Assembly: GCA_012270635.1 (NCBI GenBank)
Contig: JAAXHX010000434.1
Location: forward strand, 1-7,195
Length of the DNA stretch: 7,195 nt
Reading direction: 5' to 3'
Source of the DNA: Dehalococcoidia bacterium
GTDB taxonomy: Bacteria; Chloroflexota; Dehalococcoidia; Plut-88900
The translations under genes and the position numbers were made by a program. The notes under the pieces were generated by a model, which had not been told where the DNA came from, searched no databases, and worked only from the letters and a program-made list of their open reading frames with translations. Within the stretch, counting starts at the first letter, position 1, and each line of letters starts with the position of its first letter. Positions 5,951 to 7,195 of this stretch are shown here, piece by piece.

Positions 5951-6301
5951 ATGAGACTAGGTGTTGTCTACGCTCTAACCCAAGGGGAAGAAATAGTATA
6001 CATTGGTGAATCCATTAACCTAAGGGGTCGGGTTAAAACACATCGCCTGTCTAAAGCCTTCGACTCTGTGCTGCTCCTCTTCGAGGGAGACGAGAATAAA
6101 TGCTTTAAGAAAGAAGCCCAGCATTTGTTAGACCACTATGTGGCTCATGGGCGGATGCCCTTATACAACCGCTGCCGAGTCATTTCATTACGACGCAGGC
6201 TTCGCCTGTTAGAGGTAAATGGCGGGTTACGCCCCAGGGCTCTAAATCGCATTCGTAAGGGTTTGGCAAATTGCTGTACACGCACCTTTATTTCTGATTA
6301 G
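5951..6301 (+). CDS. Small GIY-YIG nuclease-domain protein
   Basis: The 116-residue protein opens with a GIY-YIG fold: VVYAL at 5-9 (Y7 in the GIY position), VYIGES at 16-21, the catalytic-type arginine R27 and H31 (LRGRVKTH), the metal-binding glutamate E55 in KKEAQHLL, and the conserved asparagine N73 in PLYN. All key residues are present, so it could be an active metal-dependent DNA endonuclease. The tail (77-116) is basic, with LRRRLRLL and NRIRKG, and may hold DNA. It is clearly richer in A+T than its neighbours and uses tta, ata and aaa codons that they avoid, suggesting recent acquisition. gaagg lies 5 nt before the ATG. A weak tttata (5905-5910) could be its -10. The 3' end overlaps the convergent HAD gene by 14 nt. 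No restriction-modification partner is in view. Confidence 0.85.
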   Translation: MRLGVVYALTQGEEIVYIGESINLRGRVKTHRLSKAFDSVLLLFEGDENKCFKKEAQHLLDHYVAHGRMPLYNRCRVISLRRRLRLLEVNGGLRPRALNRIRKGLANCCTRTFISD

Positions 6302-6641
6302 GAGAAAGAAGGACCGAGACCGCATCGGGGTCCGGGGGAAGGTAGGTAAACCCGGCCCTTTCTGCGTACATCCTGTCGACGTGGGAGTCTCCGACGTGGA
6401 TGGCGCGGTCGGAGGGGAAGCGGGCGAGGACCTGGGGAAGCTCATACTTCAGCGACGTGAAGTCGACGTCTATGCCGTGGGTGCGCCACAGGTTGGCCTG
6501 GTCGGAGTGAGTGCGGTCGGAGCAGCTGCCGATCACGTGGCCCAAGGCCTTGACCCGCCTGACCAAGGCCAGGGTGATGGGGCCCGGGGGGTCTCCCACT
6601 TCCAGGGTGCCGTCTACGTCGAAGCTGAAGAGGTATCTCAC
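6288..6641 (-). CDS. Minimal HAD-superfamily phosphatase-like protein
   Basis: Read from a GTG at 6641, this 117-residue protein has all four HAD motifs in a cap-less core: FDVDGTL (nucleophile D8, acid D10), S41 in GSCSDRT for motif II, K65 in SLKYELP for motif III, and VGDSHVD with D85 and D89 for motif IV. It should be a Mg-dependent phosphohydrolase for a small or protein-bound phosphate ester. At about 13 kDa it is shorter than typical phosphoglycolate-phosphatase relatives, which carry a cap domain. GTG is chosen because the family core starts there, and residues translated further upstream come from a palindromic repeat and the opposite cupin gene. No ribosome binding site precedes the GTG. 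A TATCAT box 8 nt upstream instead suggests a leaderless message. Confidence 0.8.
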   Translation of the reverse strand: MRYLFSFDVDGTLEVGDPPGPITLALVRRVKALGHVIGSCSDRTHSDQANLWRTHGIDVDFTSLKYELPQVLARFPSDRAIHVGDSHVDRMYAERAGFTYLPPDPDAVSVLLSPNQK

Positions 6642-6649
6642 GGGAAGGT

Positions 6650-6655
6650 ATGATA
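6650..6655 (-). promoter_or_regulatory. Candidate -10 box giving a leaderless HAD transcript
   Basis: The minus strand reads TATCAT (5 of 6 to TATAAT), ending 8 nt before the GTG at 6641, so transcription would begin at or next to the start codon. No clear -35 is seen; that region is taken by the palindromic repeat. Confidence 0.4.
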
Positions 6656-6672
6656 CTACGGAAGGGGGGATA

Positions 6673-6700
6673 GATTCCGGCTCGGGGGCCGGGATGACGG
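6673..6700. repeat. Second type of palindromic repeat (REP-like)
   Basis: attccggc (6674-6681) and gccgggat (6688-6695) form an 8-bp stem with one G-T wobble and a 6-nt loop, followed by gacgg. On the minus strand its translation gives VIPAPEPES, a peptide I associate with mis-extended genes in repeat-rich genomes. It lies between the divergent HAD and cupin genes. A single copy here, so the repeat status rests on resemblance. Confidence 0.5.
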
Positions 6701-6743
6701 GGAGACGGTGGCCTACTTCACTATGACACTTAAGGGGGAAAAT

Positions 6744-7112
6744 ATGGCAATCGTGCGCTTGTATCGCGGGGAGGACGGGCGTTCGCACTTCGAGGATATC
6801 GAACCGAAACTCGAGCCCTTGGCGGACGGGTGGCCGCAGGACGCCCGGGCGGTTACGCACTCGGGGATAGTAGTGCAGCGATTCGACCCGGAGCGGTCCA
6901 ACCCGTGGCATCACGCACCGGGAAGGGTCGCGGTGTTCACCATCACCGGGTCGGTGGAGATCGAGGTTGGCGGCGGCGACAAGCGGGTGATAGGACCGGG
7001 GGACGTGCTGATAGCCGAGGACGTCACGGGCGAAGGACACTACACCCGGGAAGTGGGCCCCGAGGCCCGGGTCTCGGTGTTCGTTCCGTTGGGTGAACAA
7101 AGACAGGTTTGA
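6744..7112 (+). CDS. Small single-domain cupin protein
   Basis: The 122-residue product has a cupin barrel: motif 1 around NPWHHAPGRVAVFTITG (53-69) with H56 and H57, and motif 2 around GPGDVLIAEDVTGEGH (84-99) with H99. Between them lies the short turn EVGGGDKR. The three histidines could bind one metal ion, but the glutamate usual in motif 1 is not evident, with V62/V64 near its expected place. Such cupins act as small dioxygenases, isomerases or ligand sensors; none can be chosen here. The ATG at 6744 is preferred over in-frame ATGs at 6708 and 6723 because AAGGGGG (6732-6738) lies 5 nt before it. It is divergent from the HAD gene across 102 bp. Its stop codon lies within the -35 of the next promoter. 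Confidence 0.8.
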   Translation: MAIVRLYRGEDGRSHFEDIEPKLEPLADGWPQDARAVTHSGIVVQRFDPERSNPWHHAPGRVAVFTITGSVEIEVGGGDKRVIGPGDVLIAEDVTGEGHYTREVGPEARVSVFVPLGEQRQV

Positions 7113-7137
7113 CAGGTTGGCGGCGGGGGGATATGTT
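7109..7137 (+). promoter_or_regulatory. Sigma70-type promoter for the gene entering at the right edge
   Basis: A perfect -35 TTGACA (7109-7114), a 17-nt spacer and TATGTT (7132-7137, 4 of 6). The -35 includes the TGA of the cupin gene. Transcription would start near 7144, about 40 nt before the ATG at 7184. It is the best-formed promoter in the window. Confidence 0.6.
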
Positions 7138-7183
7138 TCGCTGAGCGAGAGGCCCGTAAGCAGGAACAGCCAGGAGGAGTGCC

Positions 7184-7195
7184 ATGGCGAGAATG
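7184..7195 (+). CDS. First codons of an unidentified gene, cut by the window edge
   Basis: ATG GCG AGA ATG (M-A-R-M) follows AGGAGGAG (7172-7179), the strongest ribosome binding site in the window, with a 4-nt spacer, and lies downstream of a good promoter. Four codons are too few for any functional call. Confidence 0.6.

Noticed and set aside
6642..7100. Upstream extension of the HAD gene on the minus strand
   Set aside because: The extra residues come from the antisense of the cupin gene and a palindromic repeat; the HAD core starts at the GTG at 6641.

Overview
The window is GC-rich and tightly packed. It holds seven complete protein genes, one gene cut by the left edge, and the first four codons of another at the right edge. 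The dense small-enzyme content, the GGAG-type ribosome binding sites and two kinds of dispersed palindromic repeat fit a free-living environmental bacterium. My best guess is Chloroflexota (Dehalococcoidia/SAR202-like). That is inference from general impression; no marker gene is present.

Left third (1-3396): three zinc-thiolate, homocysteine-methyltransferase-type enzymes. Two are short MetE-like proteins that lack the MetE N-terminal half; they are divergently transcribed from a shared 204-bp promoter region. The third is a betaine/homocysteine S-methyltransferase-type (Pfam S-methyl_trans) protein that converges on the second. All three keep the Cys/His/Glu set that binds zinc and activates a thiol. 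The two MetE-like paralogs have clearly diverged, which suggests different alkyl donors or thiol acceptors.

Middle (3397-5891): a short divergent promoter region with a G-quadruplex-type G tract, then a phosphotriesterase/lactonase-family hydrolase with all five metal ligands. A pair of tandem palindromic (REP-like) repeats follows, and then an Amidohydro_2-family TIM-barrel protein. These two hydrolases could act in series on a lactone, ester or carboxylated substrate. With the three alkyl-transfer enzymes they could form a small catabolic or sulfur/methyl-transfer island, but nothing in the sequence names the substrate.

Right third (5892-7195): an AT-richer single-domain GIY-YIG nuclease-like gene, which looks like a newcomer. 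It converges with and overlaps a minimal HAD-family phosphatase that appears to be leaderless. Then come a second palindromic repeat, a small cupin, and a good sigma70-type promoter lying across the cupin stop codon that drives a gene entering at the right edge.

No RNA genes, CRISPR array, insertion sequence or replication origin were seen.
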